Assembly (NCBI GenBank): GCA_023653785.1
Contig: JAMKCH010049397.1
Span: 1 to 64,000 of the forward strand
DNA: 64,000 nt
Origin: Ophioderma brevispina
Lineage: Eukaryota > Echinodermata > Ophiuroidea > Amphilepidida > Ophiodermatidae
Reading direction: 5' to 3'
In this document: positions 49,976-60,941 of the stretch, in pieces
Layout: each line of letters opens with the position of its first letter
Position numbering within the stretch: position 1 is the first letter of the stretch
Notes under the pieces: generated by a model
Database searches by the model: none
Seen by the model: the letters and a program-made list of their open reading frames with translations, nothing else
Told to the model about the DNA's origin: nothing
Program-made: the position numbers and the translations under genes

Positions 49976-50936
49976 AGGTGATACTCATTGCCCGGACGGC
50001 ATATATTAAGCCATATACCAATGAACAGCTTATTTTATCGCGATACCTCATGCATTCCATCGGTTAGCATAAGAGGGTGTAACGTAAATCAAGTGGAAGT
50101 GCCGTGTCTTTACGCACGCAGTAGTTTTTGACCACCACCCATGCTCCAGGAGCAGGTCTCCCTCACTAAACTCAAAGGGCAGCTATTTGTTTTTCTTACT
50201 TTTTTTTAGAGCAGTAGCAAGATTCGAACCCGAGACCACTGTATCATGAGATTAGCTACCTAACCACAAGACCAGCGAGGATTGGTGTGCCAAATTTGCA
50301 ATTTCTGATCCTTTATAACATTTACGGAATAAATCGCTACTGCTATTGTGGTCAGCGCCCAATACGTATAATGAATAGTCCGCTCTGGAACGGTTGCCAC
50401 AACCTATGCTCCAGGAGCATGAGTGGTGGTCAAAATCTCACACTTGCGTGTCTTTACACTAAACACAGCTGGCTCTGAGCTCTGCTCGCTACTCACGATT
50501 CATCCCGGGGATTCATCGTAAGCGATGAGAATTCATGCGATTTTTTCACATTTCCTGCACACTTATGAGGCCGGGAATTATAATTACCAATCTGCAGAGA
50601 TCAAGGAACCTAGTCAAACAACAGTTATCGCTATATTGGCGAAATTCAACGCAGGACATGAGGAGCGATTCGGGGTTTCTTTACATTGGAAGATGCATTG
50701 CGCTACAAGACTTGTTCAATCGCCTACGTCACCGAATTTGCCAAGGTCAGAGAAGGAAAGCTTAAGCGTATTTTTGGGCGTAAAATTGCAACGAAATATA
50801 GGGTTAGTTTTTGGTTTATAACGGCTATATTACACCATTATTTTTTTTTGGAAAAGATATTTTTGGTATCCTGAAGTCATAAGCTTTCAATTGGTATGTA
50901 GCTTAATATATGCCGTCCATGCAATGAGTATCACCT
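49976..50936. mobile_element. TTAA-flanked TIR element, family 4, with nested elements
   Basis: TTAA at 49972-49975 and 50937-50940 flank ends AGGTGATACTCATTGC and its complement; pairing continues through GGACGGCATATATTAAGC and ATACCAAT (about 60 bp). Inside lies a second foldback (50130-50432: TTTTGACCACCAC and GTGGTGGTCAAAA) and a tRNA-like segment. The right 190 bp of this element is repeated after the poly(A) at 51179. Confidence 0.85.
50213..50281 (-). mobile_element. tRNA-like SINE head or tRNA relic
   Basis: Minus strand: TCCTCGCTGGTCTTGTGGTTAGG gives a box A (written here as TGTGGTTAGGTAGC) and GGTCTCGGGTTCGAATCTTG an excellent box B. The acceptor stem does not pair, so it is not a working tRNA gene. 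It sits inside the inner foldback of the surrounding element. Confidence 0.6.
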
Positions 50937-51178
50937 TTAATTACTGCTACATACATATCACATATTAATGCCATTTTCAGATCAGTATCTTTAAAATATG
51001 TGTGTATGTAAAGATTAAGAAAAACAATGGCATGTGAGTCACTCGAGGATTTGTTTGTTGCTGAGCTCACTCTTTAAGTGTAAAGACAATTTATTTACTT
51101 GACTGAGATTTTATATACCAAAACATTTAAAGTCCAAAGTAAATAGATGGTGCGAATAATTTTTTTCACGCAATGCAC
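50746..51178 (+). repeat. Direct duplication, first copy (433 bp)
   Basis: Starts GTCAGAGAAGGAAAGCTTAA and ends CGCAATGCAC. The second copy is at 51199-51601, after 20 A residues. The two copies are nearly identical except for a 30 bp deletion in the second, between GATATTTTT-like words. Confidence 0.95.
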
Positions 51179-51198
51179 AAAAAAAAAAAAAAAAAAAA
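51179..51198. repeat. Poly(A) run joining two direct repeats
   Basis: Twenty A residues exactly at the seam of the tandem duplication. A similar arrangement occurs at 63798-63820. Confidence 0.95.
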
Positions 51199-51601
51199 GT
51201 CAGAGAAGGAAAGCTTAAGCGTATTTTTGGGCGTAAAATTGCAACGAAATATAGGGTTAGTTTTTGGTTTATAACGGCGATATTTTTGGTATCCTGAAGT
51301 CATAAGCTTTCAATTGGTATGTAGCTTAATATATGCCGTCCATGCAATGAGTATCACCTTTAATTACTGCTACATACATATCACATATTAATGCCATTTT
51401 CAGATCAGTATCTTTAAAATATGTGTGTATGTAAAGATTAAGAAAAACAATGGCATGTGAGTCACTCGAGGATTTGTTTGTTGCTGAGCTCACTCTTTAA
51501 GTGTAAAGACAATTTATTTACTTGACTGAGATTTTATATACCAAAACATTTAAAGTCCAAAGTAAATAGATGGTGCGAATAATTTTTTTCACGCAATGCA
51601 C
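51199..51601 (+). repeat. Direct duplication, second copy (403 bp)
   Basis: See 50746-51178. After this copy the sequence continues as unique AT-rich DNA (AATCTATGTAAAAAC). Confidence 0.95.
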
Positions 51602-52469
51602 AATCTATGTAAAAACAGAACTTCATACTAACTTAGTAAAAATTGTTACCTAAATTAAGTTAAATTTTATGTAAATTAAGTAATTTTTCCTAGATTATGT
51701 AAATGTTTACATAATTATTATGGAGGGAGTTCTATTCGTACATAGTTTGTGTATGTTTTTCCTTCTGTGTAGGGTATTGCAGAAAATAGACGAAAAACAA
51801 TACCTTTGGTTAGAAAGTTACGTTTTTCATGTAGACCTCCAAGTATCTCGATGATGTGCGGAGTATGAGTGCGAACCATGATTTCTCGACCGTGAAACCA
51901 GGTTTCTGGTTCGATCCAACAAAAAAAAACTTTTCCTTGCTGATATGCCGAATTTAAATAAAAAATACCCTGGAGAAACCTAAAGTTTTCAGTCAAAAAG
52001 GGTTTTCAAACAAAGATTCAAATTTCTAAGACTAAAACAGTTAAGTTTATACAGAGAAAAGGTTTTAAAAATCTTAGTCAAAGTGGAGCAAAACTTTGAA
52101 CAATTATGTTTACAGATACTCTACTCCACCAAACTTTGAGTAAGACATTACACAACTTTGTCACTTTTTAATCGTAGGGGACCACGGCACGGTTGACTCC
52201 CACTACACGGCTCCCTTTCACCTTTTAGTACGCTCACCACACAGCTCATCTGAAAGACATAGAGTGGGCGACGTGTGATAAAGACCTCTCCACAATCAGT
52301 TCGAATCAGGAAAACGTCTGGCTGTTGGAAGACTACTGGCTGTCTTGTTACCCCAGCGTGCTATCATTGGCGCCTGTTTGTCAACATAATCACTCTATTA
52401 CAGCTGTGAATGCAATTGATAATTTCGACATAAAAAATCTACATTGAGCAATGTTTAGAATGATGTATA
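51602..52469. other. No gene recognised
   Basis: A TAAATTA/TTACATAA-rich palindromic patch lies at 51605-51720. The rest is unassigned. Confidence 0.4.
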
Positions 52470-52715
52470 CACTGCAAAAACAGTGTTTAGAAACGTGGTG
52501 CAAATTAGTGTTTAGGAATTAAACATGTCAAATCTCTAAACACTTGCCGTCAAATGTCTAAACACCTAATGTCATATCCTTAAACATGTTTAGATGTTAA
52601 ACATGTTTAGATATAAAGTGTTTAGATATTAAACAGATATTTTAAAATGTTTAGAAACGTGGTGCAAAATAGCGTTTAGAAAAGTGTTTAATTTCTAATC
52701 ACTGTTTTTGCAGTG
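52470..52715. mobile_element. MITE with CACTGCAAAAACAGTG ends
   Basis: CACTGCAAAAACAGTG at 52470 and its complement CACTGTTTTTGCAGTG ending at 52715 are exact 16 bp inverted repeats. The interior carries many TGTTTAGA, TAAACA and TAAACATGTTTA words in both orientations. Elements with CACTGCAAAAA ends are common in animal genomes. Confidence 0.85.
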
Positions 52716-53448
52716 CATTAGCACAAAAGGGAAGGAAAATGAAGGCAGTCACCAGATAAGGGTGTATTGTATACACTGAGGGAATGACAAAACAGGTATT
52801 GTAAATGTGCCCATGCATTGTAATTAACACACTGATGCCAAGAAAACAGAACGCACATCACATGATAAACACATGATCTGCAGAACCAAAAATAGAGTAA
52901 TCCTACCGGCTCAGACCTTCTAGAATAAAAAGCAAACGTATTCTATCAAAGATTTAACAATAAGAAACAGCTAAGTGCATGATTAGCTCTCTAAAACAAT
53001 TCTAAATAATTTATCACCTTATAGTTACCGTTTCAGTGTAAAGCCAAAGCTCTGAAATGTGCCGTCAAAGGGGCAATTTTCTCCCTCTACACCGAACTCT
53101 AGGTGTGATCGGGGAGTTAATAACGCCACATCCAACTACCTGGATGAAACCTATCAAATAACAAGTGCCGTTCGCTGATCCCAAGTTGTGAATATTTATA
53201 AGGAGAGAAATCTATGAATCGGTTGGGACGGATATCTCCGTTTCAACCGAAATATTACAGAAAGTGAGGAATTTGATTAAAGATTAGAAATTTCAGAAGG
53301 CGTCTCGCGTCATAAAAGACGCCAGTGTCTAGGGAGGACTCTCCAATTTTGAAGCCCACTTTTAAAAAAAAATCAAAGATGAAATACTGCACTTTTCAAA
53401 GCTACAGTCGCAATCATTCTTGAGATAAAGGTAAAAAGAAACTATACA
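52716..53448. other. No gene recognised
   Basis: Unassigned AT-rich DNA. No motif seen. Confidence 0.4.
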
Positions 53449-53730
53449 GGGGCCTATTTCACAAAAGATAAGATTAATCTTAAGTCAATTTAAGAAGAGT
53501 AATTAGTCTTATTAAGTCTGCTACGCTTCTTAATACGAATTTGTAAGTATTCATGAGGTGAAATTAATAAAATAGCACCCAGGTATAGAAACAGACTCGG
53601 ATTGAAGTTCACGAATCTCAACGTAAGACAATTCTTCCCAATTTCTTCTTAAATTAGCATAACATGAGTTAATAACCTAAGAAGAATAACTCTATTTAAG
53701 ATTAATCTTAACTTTTGTGAAATAGGGCCC
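53449..53730. mobile_element. MITE with GGGCC(C)TATTTCACAAAAG ends
   Basis: Left end GGGGCCTATTTCACAAAAGA then TAAGATTAATCTTAA; right end is the complement of GGGCCCTATTTCACAAAAGT then TAAGATTAATCTTAA. About 282 bp, non-coding, with many CTTAA/TTAAG words inside. Confidence 0.85.
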
Positions 53731-54060
53731 TGATCATTTTATAAAAGCTCTTACCGTGATATTTTTCGCTACACTAATACACTATTTAATAGTTTACTAA
53801 ATCTCCCTCTACAAAAACAAATTAAAATGTTGCTCGAAGCGTTATTACAACTTGTACAGTAATTTAATGGGCTATTGTAATACAGACGTTAAAATGGCAT
53901 ATCGGATTCAAATGAAATTTTGGAAATAAGATAAGTGGTGATGGCCGTGAAACACTCCGCAAATTAAATGCTGGAATCGGTTGCGCACCTTTAAGGCCAT
54001 GATTGTGCGCATGGCTCCTTCTCTAGCGTCTTCAATTTTGTAATCTGATGTGATCTTTAA

Positions 54061-55108
54061 CCCTCGTCTACCTGAGCCATTTTTTGTAACAAAACACCCC
54101 CCTGTGATTTTCGTTACTGAACACCAGATTCCTGTAAATATGGTACCAAAGGATATAGCTTAGAGTTTCTTCTTTCCGTTGGTACCAAAATAAGTACCAA
54201 CATCCCCATTATGACGTCAGCATGACGTCATATGTTGAGGAAAGTACGAAAATACTTATTATATTACCTCTGCTGCCCATTATTGAAAATGCAGCATTCT
54301 GATTGGTCAGTTTACTGCCCATTATTCTGCAATAATGGGTCGCCAATGCATTTTCTTATTACATGAATCTGTTTTAGGTAATAGAATAGAAATAAAGGGT
54401 TTGCAGTGTCATTGATGGGCTCATAATGTATCCTCGGCCAGAAAAACTTTGAAATAATGGGCTCGGCTGCGCCTCGCCCATTATTTAGTTTTTCTGACCT
54501 CGGACACATTATTCGCCCATAAATGACACTGCAAACCCTTTATTTCTTAAATATAGGGTGGAAAATTGATATTTTGCAATTTTAGCGACTCAAACACCTT
54601 ATAAAATGCTGTCATTATATAAAGCTAGTCATTTCCCATCAAGTAAATGCAAATCTGATTTTCCTAACCGTTATGGCAAAAAAATGAATTTTTCACTGTG
54701 TGTGTCTATGGAAATTGGCAGTTTTGCTGACATGCGAACTTTATGACGTCATTGTGACGTAATGCTAGGCATGTTGGTACTCATTTTTGTATCAATGGAA
54801 AGAGGACCATAGCTATCTATTGGTACCAAAATCAAGTGTCTGTGATGTTCCTATTTGCTGTGGCATGTTTTTGGGGGTTTACTCGTCTACCGAAGGGGGT
54901 GTGGTTGACCCCCCCCCCCCCCCCATCCATCACTTTGGGATCACCCTGTGTCTACCTATACCCCGGTGGATGTTTGTTTTTGGATGAAAAGGAGCGGAAA
55001 ATGTCAATTGACAATTACATTAAATAATTTGGCACCAAAAAAGGGGGTTTTAGCAAGCCGGGGAAAAAAACCTGAAGGGGGTGGTACCTCCCCTTCCTTA
55101 GACGAGGG
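54061..55108. mobile_element. TTAA-flanked piggyBac-type element, family 1 copy B
   Basis: TTAA at 54057-54060 and 55109-55112. The ends CCCTCGTCTA and the complement ending TAGACGAGGG are exact. Homologous to 18229-19037 throughout; here the subterminal poly-C (54910-54925) and CCTGAAGGGGGTGGTACCTCC hairpins are present. A second element (54258-54545) is inserted within it. Repeated GGTACCAAA words and TGACGTCA sites occur. No transposase remains. Confidence 0.85.
54258..54545. mobile_element. Foldback MITE nested in the piggyBac-type element
   Basis: The stretch AAATAAAGGGTTTGCAGTGT followed by CATTGATGGGC (about 54390) pairs with GCCCATAAATGACACTGCAA (about 54515) over about 70 bp, with GGGCTCGGCTGCGCCTCGCC at the tip. 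Absent from family-1 copy A, so the insertion order is clear: family-1 element first, this MITE later. Homologue at 41636-41965. Confidence 0.85.
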
Positions 55109-55114
55109 TTAAAT

Positions 55115-55825
55115 AATAATTATGAAAGAAAATATTCACCTGTTCACACAATACAATAGACAAAAGATATATATGTAATAGAAAATATATATTTCCAAAT
55201 CAGTGAACCGAATCGGCTGCAATTTTTTTGAAATTGTTAATGCTAGATTTACTATAGTAGTTTTATAGCTACATAATCGACCCTGAGGATATGTATCTGT
55301 TATGGAGTTCACACTGTATATGCATGTATGAGAACATTCAGAATTATAATTACTGGTTTGATTATTTATTTAATGGCACTACCGCTCGTGTATAAAATGG
55401 ATTGTGCCGGGGAGTGGGTCCCTGTGGATCTTAGTGCATTACTTCGTTAACAATCTCGCTATTGCACTTTTCACTAAATTTATTTAAAATAGCCGACCGA
55501 AAAGTCGATCAATTAAAAAAAATGGGTCAAATATATCTCGATACAAAGAGAGTCGCGAAAACGATTTGTGGACCCTTGGGGACCCTCGTTTCCCTTGAAT
55601 GTAATTATTTACTTAAAAACGCATCAAAGATTTAAAAAAAGGAAAAAAATATTAAAATCGTAGGGCCACAACACATTAAATCTGTTGATATTTAATTTTC
55701 AAAAATGATATAAAAGCCTTCTGTTTGGTTGTATTAGGTATTCGTTGTCATAGTTGTGGTATTTAATCCAGTTGATTTTATATAGTTCGATATAATGACT
55801 TTATTGGTCTTAGGGTCTGTGTAAA
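55115..55825. other. No gene recognised
   Basis: AT-rich and unassigned. Confidence 0.4.
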
Positions 55826-55826
55826 A

Positions 55827-55953
55827 GGAGATATGGTCCGCCCGGAGCCGTAAACCGGGTTCCATAGACGACAATGGAATAAAGCGTGAAACTAATGTTG
55901 CGTGAATTTCCAACTGAATCGAGTGGACTATGAGTCCGGTGGACCATATCTCC
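55827..55953. repeat. Short TIR element, 127 bp
   Basis: GGAGATATGGTCC at 55827 and its exact complement ending at 55953; pairing continues weakly to CCGG. Centre is not coding. Confidence 0.6.
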
Positions 55954-55954
55954 T

Positions 55955-56997
55955 GCCACACCAGTTTATACGTGGAATATTAGATGGCAAATAATACTTT
56001 TGTGGCGTTAAAAATATTCGGCGTGAGACAAAAATAAAGGTGTAAATCGAAAAAAAAATATTATACGAGATATTTCAACTGTTGACAATTTGGACAGAAC
56101 CAGACTATACAGGTCAATAAGATAAAAAAATGTATTCGCCATCGAATATTCGAGTTCGAATATGGCGTACTCCATATTCGATGCCGAATAACCTCGTGAC
56201 AAGAAGATGTAAGGAACCCGGGTAAGCAAAGATCTTTGGACTGCCGAAAAACAGGATGAAAAACGCGCTAATCTTGCAGAAGTTGATATTGTAGTACTTT
56301 TTGCTAAATTTTGGGAAGATGATAAAAAGTCGACGTCTGTTACAATGTAATACACCCAACGATATGCTTATTCAAATTAGACAAATCTTTAATCAACACT
56401 GACGGGGTTGAAAGCAAATCAAAACTGTATAGTTTTATCTATGCTGAACGTATTAAACAAAATAATCCACACAAATCAAAAGGATTCCCTTTAAAAATGC
56501 ATTATAGCATAAAGTGCATTACTCTATTTCATGCAGTTTCTTGCTCTAAATACGCGTTCCAAATGCAACAAAACACATTATCCATTTTCATGGTTTTGGG
56601 TCATTTCCGAGCTCACGCTTCGATTTACGAAATGGAAGCAACAGTATATGCCAACAATATCTGAGTCTGCTTGCATTTCAATGAGAAGTCGTAAGGGAAA
56701 TAGTTACTTCCCCGGCATACGTCGTCAATAGTCAAGTATGTTATCTTCCAGTAACAACACAATAGTGTTGCCGTTATTGTCCATTTGGTGACTTTACTTC
56801 TTACTTCTACAGACCATGATCTTTCTTAAATTAAAAACATCGGGAAGAAATTTGACCACAAGCCTGGTGGCATCATCATCAGATCTTTCAGATCACTGAC
56901 TTGAATCGTTCTGGGGCTTCGTCCTGTTTATGACTGAAATAGCTGTTTTAAACGCTATTTTAAATGTTATTGCGTACTTCGGCACTTTCCATGCACA
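55955..56997. other. No gene recognised
   Basis: Overlapping minus frames at 56008-56359 contain no motif I recognise. An ATATTCGA/TCGAATAT palindromic patch lies at 56140-56185. Confidence 0.4.
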
Positions 56998-57001
56998 TTA
57001 A

Positions 57002-57478
57002 AGCAATACCAAGAGGGAATAACAGCATACTTTTAAAGAGTGCCCCAATTTTCAGAAAATTTTGAGACTTTTGCCCAGTTGCATAGGTAAACTATACCTG
57101 TAAATTGCAAAATCTTGAACTTGTCTATGTATCACAAAAGAAGGAATTTTACAGTTAGGAAAATTAATATCGGATCCTGATAATAATTCATTGGCTGCTG
57201 GAAATATCATACTTAGTATAGCCAGGAAATAGCGCCATGTACGTGTCTACGCTCATCCATTAGTTGTTCCATTGTTCAGGCAAAAACCAAAACAAAAAAC
57301 AACAACAACAATCCGGGATCCCAATTCTAATTAAAAAATTGCTTCTTTTATGACAAATTCGCACTTTTGAGCATTACCATTAGCAGGTATAGTTTACTAG
57401 ACCATTACCAAGACAACTGTGCACAAATCCTACATTTTGAAAATTGTGAGCGCTCTTCAAAAATGTGCTTTTATTGCT
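57002..57478. mobile_element. TTAA-flanked MITE, family 2 copy B
   Basis: TTAA at 56998-57001 and 57479-57482. The ends AGCAATA and TATTGCT, with subterminal GTAAACTATACCTG and its complement CAGGTATAGTTTAC. Inverted relative to copy A at 46372-46962. Shorter interior (477 versus 591 bp). Confidence 0.85.
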
Positions 57479-57484
57479 TTAAAT

Positions 57485-58645
57485 AAACCTTTTAAGAATA
57501 CATGCAGTAAGGTTGTGTTGTGCCGAAAAAAAACGGATGCCTAAATGCCCATGTTTTAAAAATCTCCCTGCATACAGCAAAAGTAATGTTATTGCTAACA
57601 ATTAGGTTTACCATAGGTTAATTTTGAAACCATTACCTTTAGACAGACCCAACCCCTCCCCCGTCGGATTAAAGACCGGAAACAAACTGAGAAAGAATTA
57701 TGATTAGATAAAAAAGAAAACGGTTCTTCAAAGAGACACCGTCAAAATTAACCAAACGACAAAAAATAAAGTAGCACAAGGTCTAAATATAACCCTTTCA
57801 AAACAGAGACACGTTCTGGCTTCATTTAAAGCATGCTCTCAAGCTCTCAAGTTCAATAAAAACGCGCTTTTGTGCATGTTAGTAATTGTTATTATACGTT
57901 TATTTTATTTGTTATTTTTTTAATTTTGAAATGTTCGTGCACAATAGTTTATTCAGTGGAGTGCTTCTGATCGCAAAATGCTGGGCTTCTTGTGTTTTTT
58001 GATCTTGCTTATTTGAGCTGTCACCGCTTCATGTCCTAATTGATAAGTTCATACCCCAAATCAAGTGTCTAAAGAACAAGTTTTCAATTCAATTCAATTT
58101 GTTAAACAAAAATGACAATGATACATACAATATAGAAATGTATAACGTGCCAGGACCACTATGAGATACCTTACGGTTTGTAGAAAAAGCTGATCTTACT
58201 AAACTTAAGATAAATATCTTTCAGCGGCGGGAGAACCGGGTGCAAAGGTATCATGGCCCCTCCAACTTTGAAAGTGGAGGGCCCTGGCCCGCTTTTCGAA
58301 AATAATTTATCATATTATACGTTGGGCTTATCATAGATGCATGAGAAAACGAGAGCAAAATATTGAAAATTGCTCATTATAAAGTGCCAAGGGGCCCTCC
58401 ACTTTGAAAATCGTTCCGCAGTCACTGATGCTGTATCTTTACATACATATGCCAAGTACGTAATTGCCCTTTACTAGTAGGGTTATGAATGAGAATCCTC
58501 TTCTTGAAGTTTGGAGGATTGAAGATGTTTTCTATTGTTTGAGGTGTGCTGAATCAGAATTTATGGGTCCAGCCTTTGGGAAATGTGGGGTAGTTTGTAA
58601 AATAAGGGGGTAAATTAGTACTGGGGTAAATGTGAAATCTGGTCA
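57485..58645. other. No gene; one small foldback
   Basis: A foldback at 58268-58409 pairs GAAAGTGGAGGGCCC with GGGCCCTCCACTTTG. The rest is unassigned. Confidence 0.5.
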
Positions 58646-58649
58646 ACTT

Positions 58650-58708
58650 ATGATGAGAGTTTATGACCATTACACACAACAAAATTAATTCACTTATTCG
58701 TGAGCTTT
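58650..58708 (+). repeat. Direct repeat left of the Penelope fragment
   Basis: TGATGAGAGTTTATGACCAT followed by TACACACAA, and later GAGCTTT, matches 59102-59158. Confidence 0.8.
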
Positions 58709-58721
58709 CTTTATCAAACTG

Positions 58722-59099
58722 CTAGTGATCTTGATGTTCACATGACGACCTGTTGTTGATGACGTCATGTGACAGGATGTTATAGTAAACTAGGGGGAGG
58801 TCGTGGCGCCCTTTGTCTTTGTTGAGGTTGCTAGCATGCCTGTAGATATTAATCGCTTCTCTCACTCCTCTGTTGAACCAGTCCGAGTCTTGATCCAAGA
58901 TCTTGACAGTTTTCCAGTCAACAGTATGTTTGGTGGTTTTCAGATGTTGAGCCACCGGTAAGGATGAAGAACTAGGCCGCCTATGCTCCGCCAGTAAAGC
59001 GGAGATGGTTCTGGTGCCGCGAAATTTTCCGTGTAGTTCTTTCAAGATCTCTAACCAAATGTAGGCATTCCCATCCGTATTCCGTTGTGGGTCTGACAT
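58722..59099 (-). mobile_element. Penelope-like element, C-terminal GIY-YIG endonuclease region
   Basis: A 125-residue frame. Its second half reads ALLAEHRRPSSSSLPVAQHL, then TKHTVDWKTVKILDQDSDWF, then NRGVREAINIYRHASNLNKD and GRHDLPLVYYNIL. The pattern 'VA-HL--T-H--DW--VKILD--SDWF-RGVREAI-I-----NLN-D-GR--LP--Y' is the typical end of the GIY-YIG domain and tail in Penelope-group and related retroelements. The RT part and the GIY-YIG start are missing. It is flanked by direct repeats, as expected for the pseudo-LTR structure of Penelope elements. Confidence 0.75.
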
Positions 59100-59101
59100 T
59101 T

Positions 59102-59158
59102 TGATGAGAGTTTATGACCATTACACCCAATACAAACTTAGTTTCACTTCTGAGCTTT
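59102..59158 (+). repeat. Direct repeat right of the Penelope fragment
   Basis: See 58650-58708; about 452 bp separate the two copies. Confidence 0.8.
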
Positions 59159-59204
59159 TGACTTTGGTAGCCTAATCATGTACAGCCCTATTAAGTTGCA
59201 AGGT

Positions 59205-59205
<1 letters not shown>

Positions 59206-59236
<31 letters not shown>
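59206..59236. repeat. 31-nt poly(G) tract
   Basis: An uninterrupted run of G between AAGGTC and TTAAAC. Can form G-quadruplexes; length is likely unreliable. Confidence 0.9.
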
Positions 59237-59239
<3 letters not shown>

Positions 59240-59240
<1 letters not shown>

Positions 59241-59984
59241 ACTTACCATGTGCTCCGATGAGGTGGGATGGAACTGGTGTTCAAAATTGTCCGTCTGACC
59301 TATTTTACAACTTTTTGCATTTTTGTCCGTAAATGGGCAGAAAAGGCAACATGTCTATAGGGGTCATCTAAACTTGAGCTCCCCAAAATTGTATACAGAG
59401 CTTTCATCAAAAGAATTAAAATGCATTTTCTGCTTCAGTATGACCAGAGAAAATTTAACGTATTTAACAACAATTGGCGATTGGATATACTTACAGCTAT
59501 ATAACACACAAAGCCACAAATATGTAGCCACGTGGTATTGAATGAGATATTCATAACGTCTCTATAGATGAAAATCTGATGATCACCGAAAAAAAGAGTT
59601 GTTGCGTTTTTTTTCTTGTTAGATCTAGGGTTAATTTCCCCTAATTCAAGGGCAGGGGTCCGCTCCGTGTTTTTTTCAAAAGTGCATTTAAATGCAGTTA
59701 AGGTAGTGGGCTCCCATAATCTTCTATGAAATTCAATTATTAACATAATTAACATATTGCGGATACAGACAAAAATTTATTGTAATGTAATTTCAAGCTC
59801 ATAGGTCACCTAATTTGTATAATAATGGCAAACATCTTGATTTTTAAGCGTTCCAGTTACGGTAATTGCTGCAGAGGTGAGTAATGATTCCATGCATTTT
59901 TTTTTTTGGGGGGGGGGCTCAAATATGTATATTTATAAGAGTACCAATTTGACGCTAAATAGCCGTTGATCGTCTCTCATTGGT
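59240..59984. other. No gene recognised
   Basis: Opposed frames at 59323-59755 without motif; a T-run followed by a G-run at 59899-59918. Otherwise unassigned. Confidence 0.4.
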
Positions 59985-59988
59985 TTAA

Positions 59989-60326
59989 AGGTGCGTGTTC
60001 CGATTTGTGTGTATTGTGTTCTCTACTGGATATGAGAGCCTGGCACTTGTACATGCACCCCATCAAGTACCGTGGGAAACAAACTTGCGGTTTTGATGGT
60101 AGACGCAATAATGCATGCTGCAAAGCCCCATTCAATACTGTGCTAATATGATTGTTAACCACTAAAACGGCGGTTTTTTGTTTATATCTTGGGAATGAAA
60201 CGGATTTGAGGGCTCAAATTTCAGGACGACAATGAGAAAAATATGGCCTTTTATGTGATATCAAAATCGATACTACTTCCGGGTAAATCGGGGGGGGGGT
60301 CCCAAAGACGATCGGAACACGCACCT
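59989..60326. mobile_element. TTAA-flanked MITE, family 3
   Basis: TTAA at 59985-59988 and 60327-60330; the ends AGGTGCGTGTTCCGAT and ATCGGAACACGCACCT are exact inverted repeats. A G-run (60289-60298) lies near the right end. About 338 bp; the internal frames are not recognisable. Confidence 0.85.
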
Positions 60327-60364
60327 TTAACTTAGACCCTAACCATCATATCATATCAGGCGTT

Positions 60365-60832
60365 CACTCTAGTTTCTGCGCTATCATGGAGATATGGTAC
60401 GATTGCATCACATAATGTTCAGTGTATGGGCCGCTGTAAATGGCGGCATTTGATGCTTTGGAAAGAACAAAATGTGCTGGTTCCCGAGATGCCCAGAATC
60501 TTGATTGGGTTAATCTGAGAAATAGGCTTGTTGCCAAATGAATGTTAATAATGTCATTATGATTGGTGTTTTGAGTTGAGAATAACATGGATGGTTTTAC
60601 AAAGTGAGTTTAGGTGTGATTCCGGGAGAATGATATTGGTGTCGTCGGGATATAGGATTAAATAGAGACAGGCGGCTTATATCGTTCATGTAGCGGGCCC
60701 AGTATGGAACCTTGAGGAACCCCCATTGTAATTGCTCTAATTGGTGAATATGTGGAATTGACGTACTCATGAACGTATATGAGGTGATTTCTCAATCATT
60801 CCGAGGCAACACCACGAACTCAATATGAAGAT
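60365..60832 (-). mobile_element. LINE reverse-transcriptase fragment
   Basis: On the minus strand: LRNHLIYVHEYVNSTYSPIR, then AITMGVPQGSILGPL (about 60690-60735), then, after a frameshift, YMNDISRLSLFN, then a degraded D-D-T-N-I-I-L box near 60640. This is the palm region of a CR1/Jockey-group RT, truncated on both sides and inactive. Confidence 0.8.
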
Positions 60833-60941
60833 TGAAAATGACGGAAGGTCGGAAGTTCATCTACTTGTGTATATTTTGTAAGTATTTTCATTCAATCTTA
60901 AAAGTTACGGTAATTGCAACTCCCCGTCCTTTCTCCTGCAG

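Noticed and set aside
50213..50281. Functional tRNA gene on the minus strand
   Set aside because: The A and B boxes are good but the acceptor stem does not pair and the anticodon arm is not clear.
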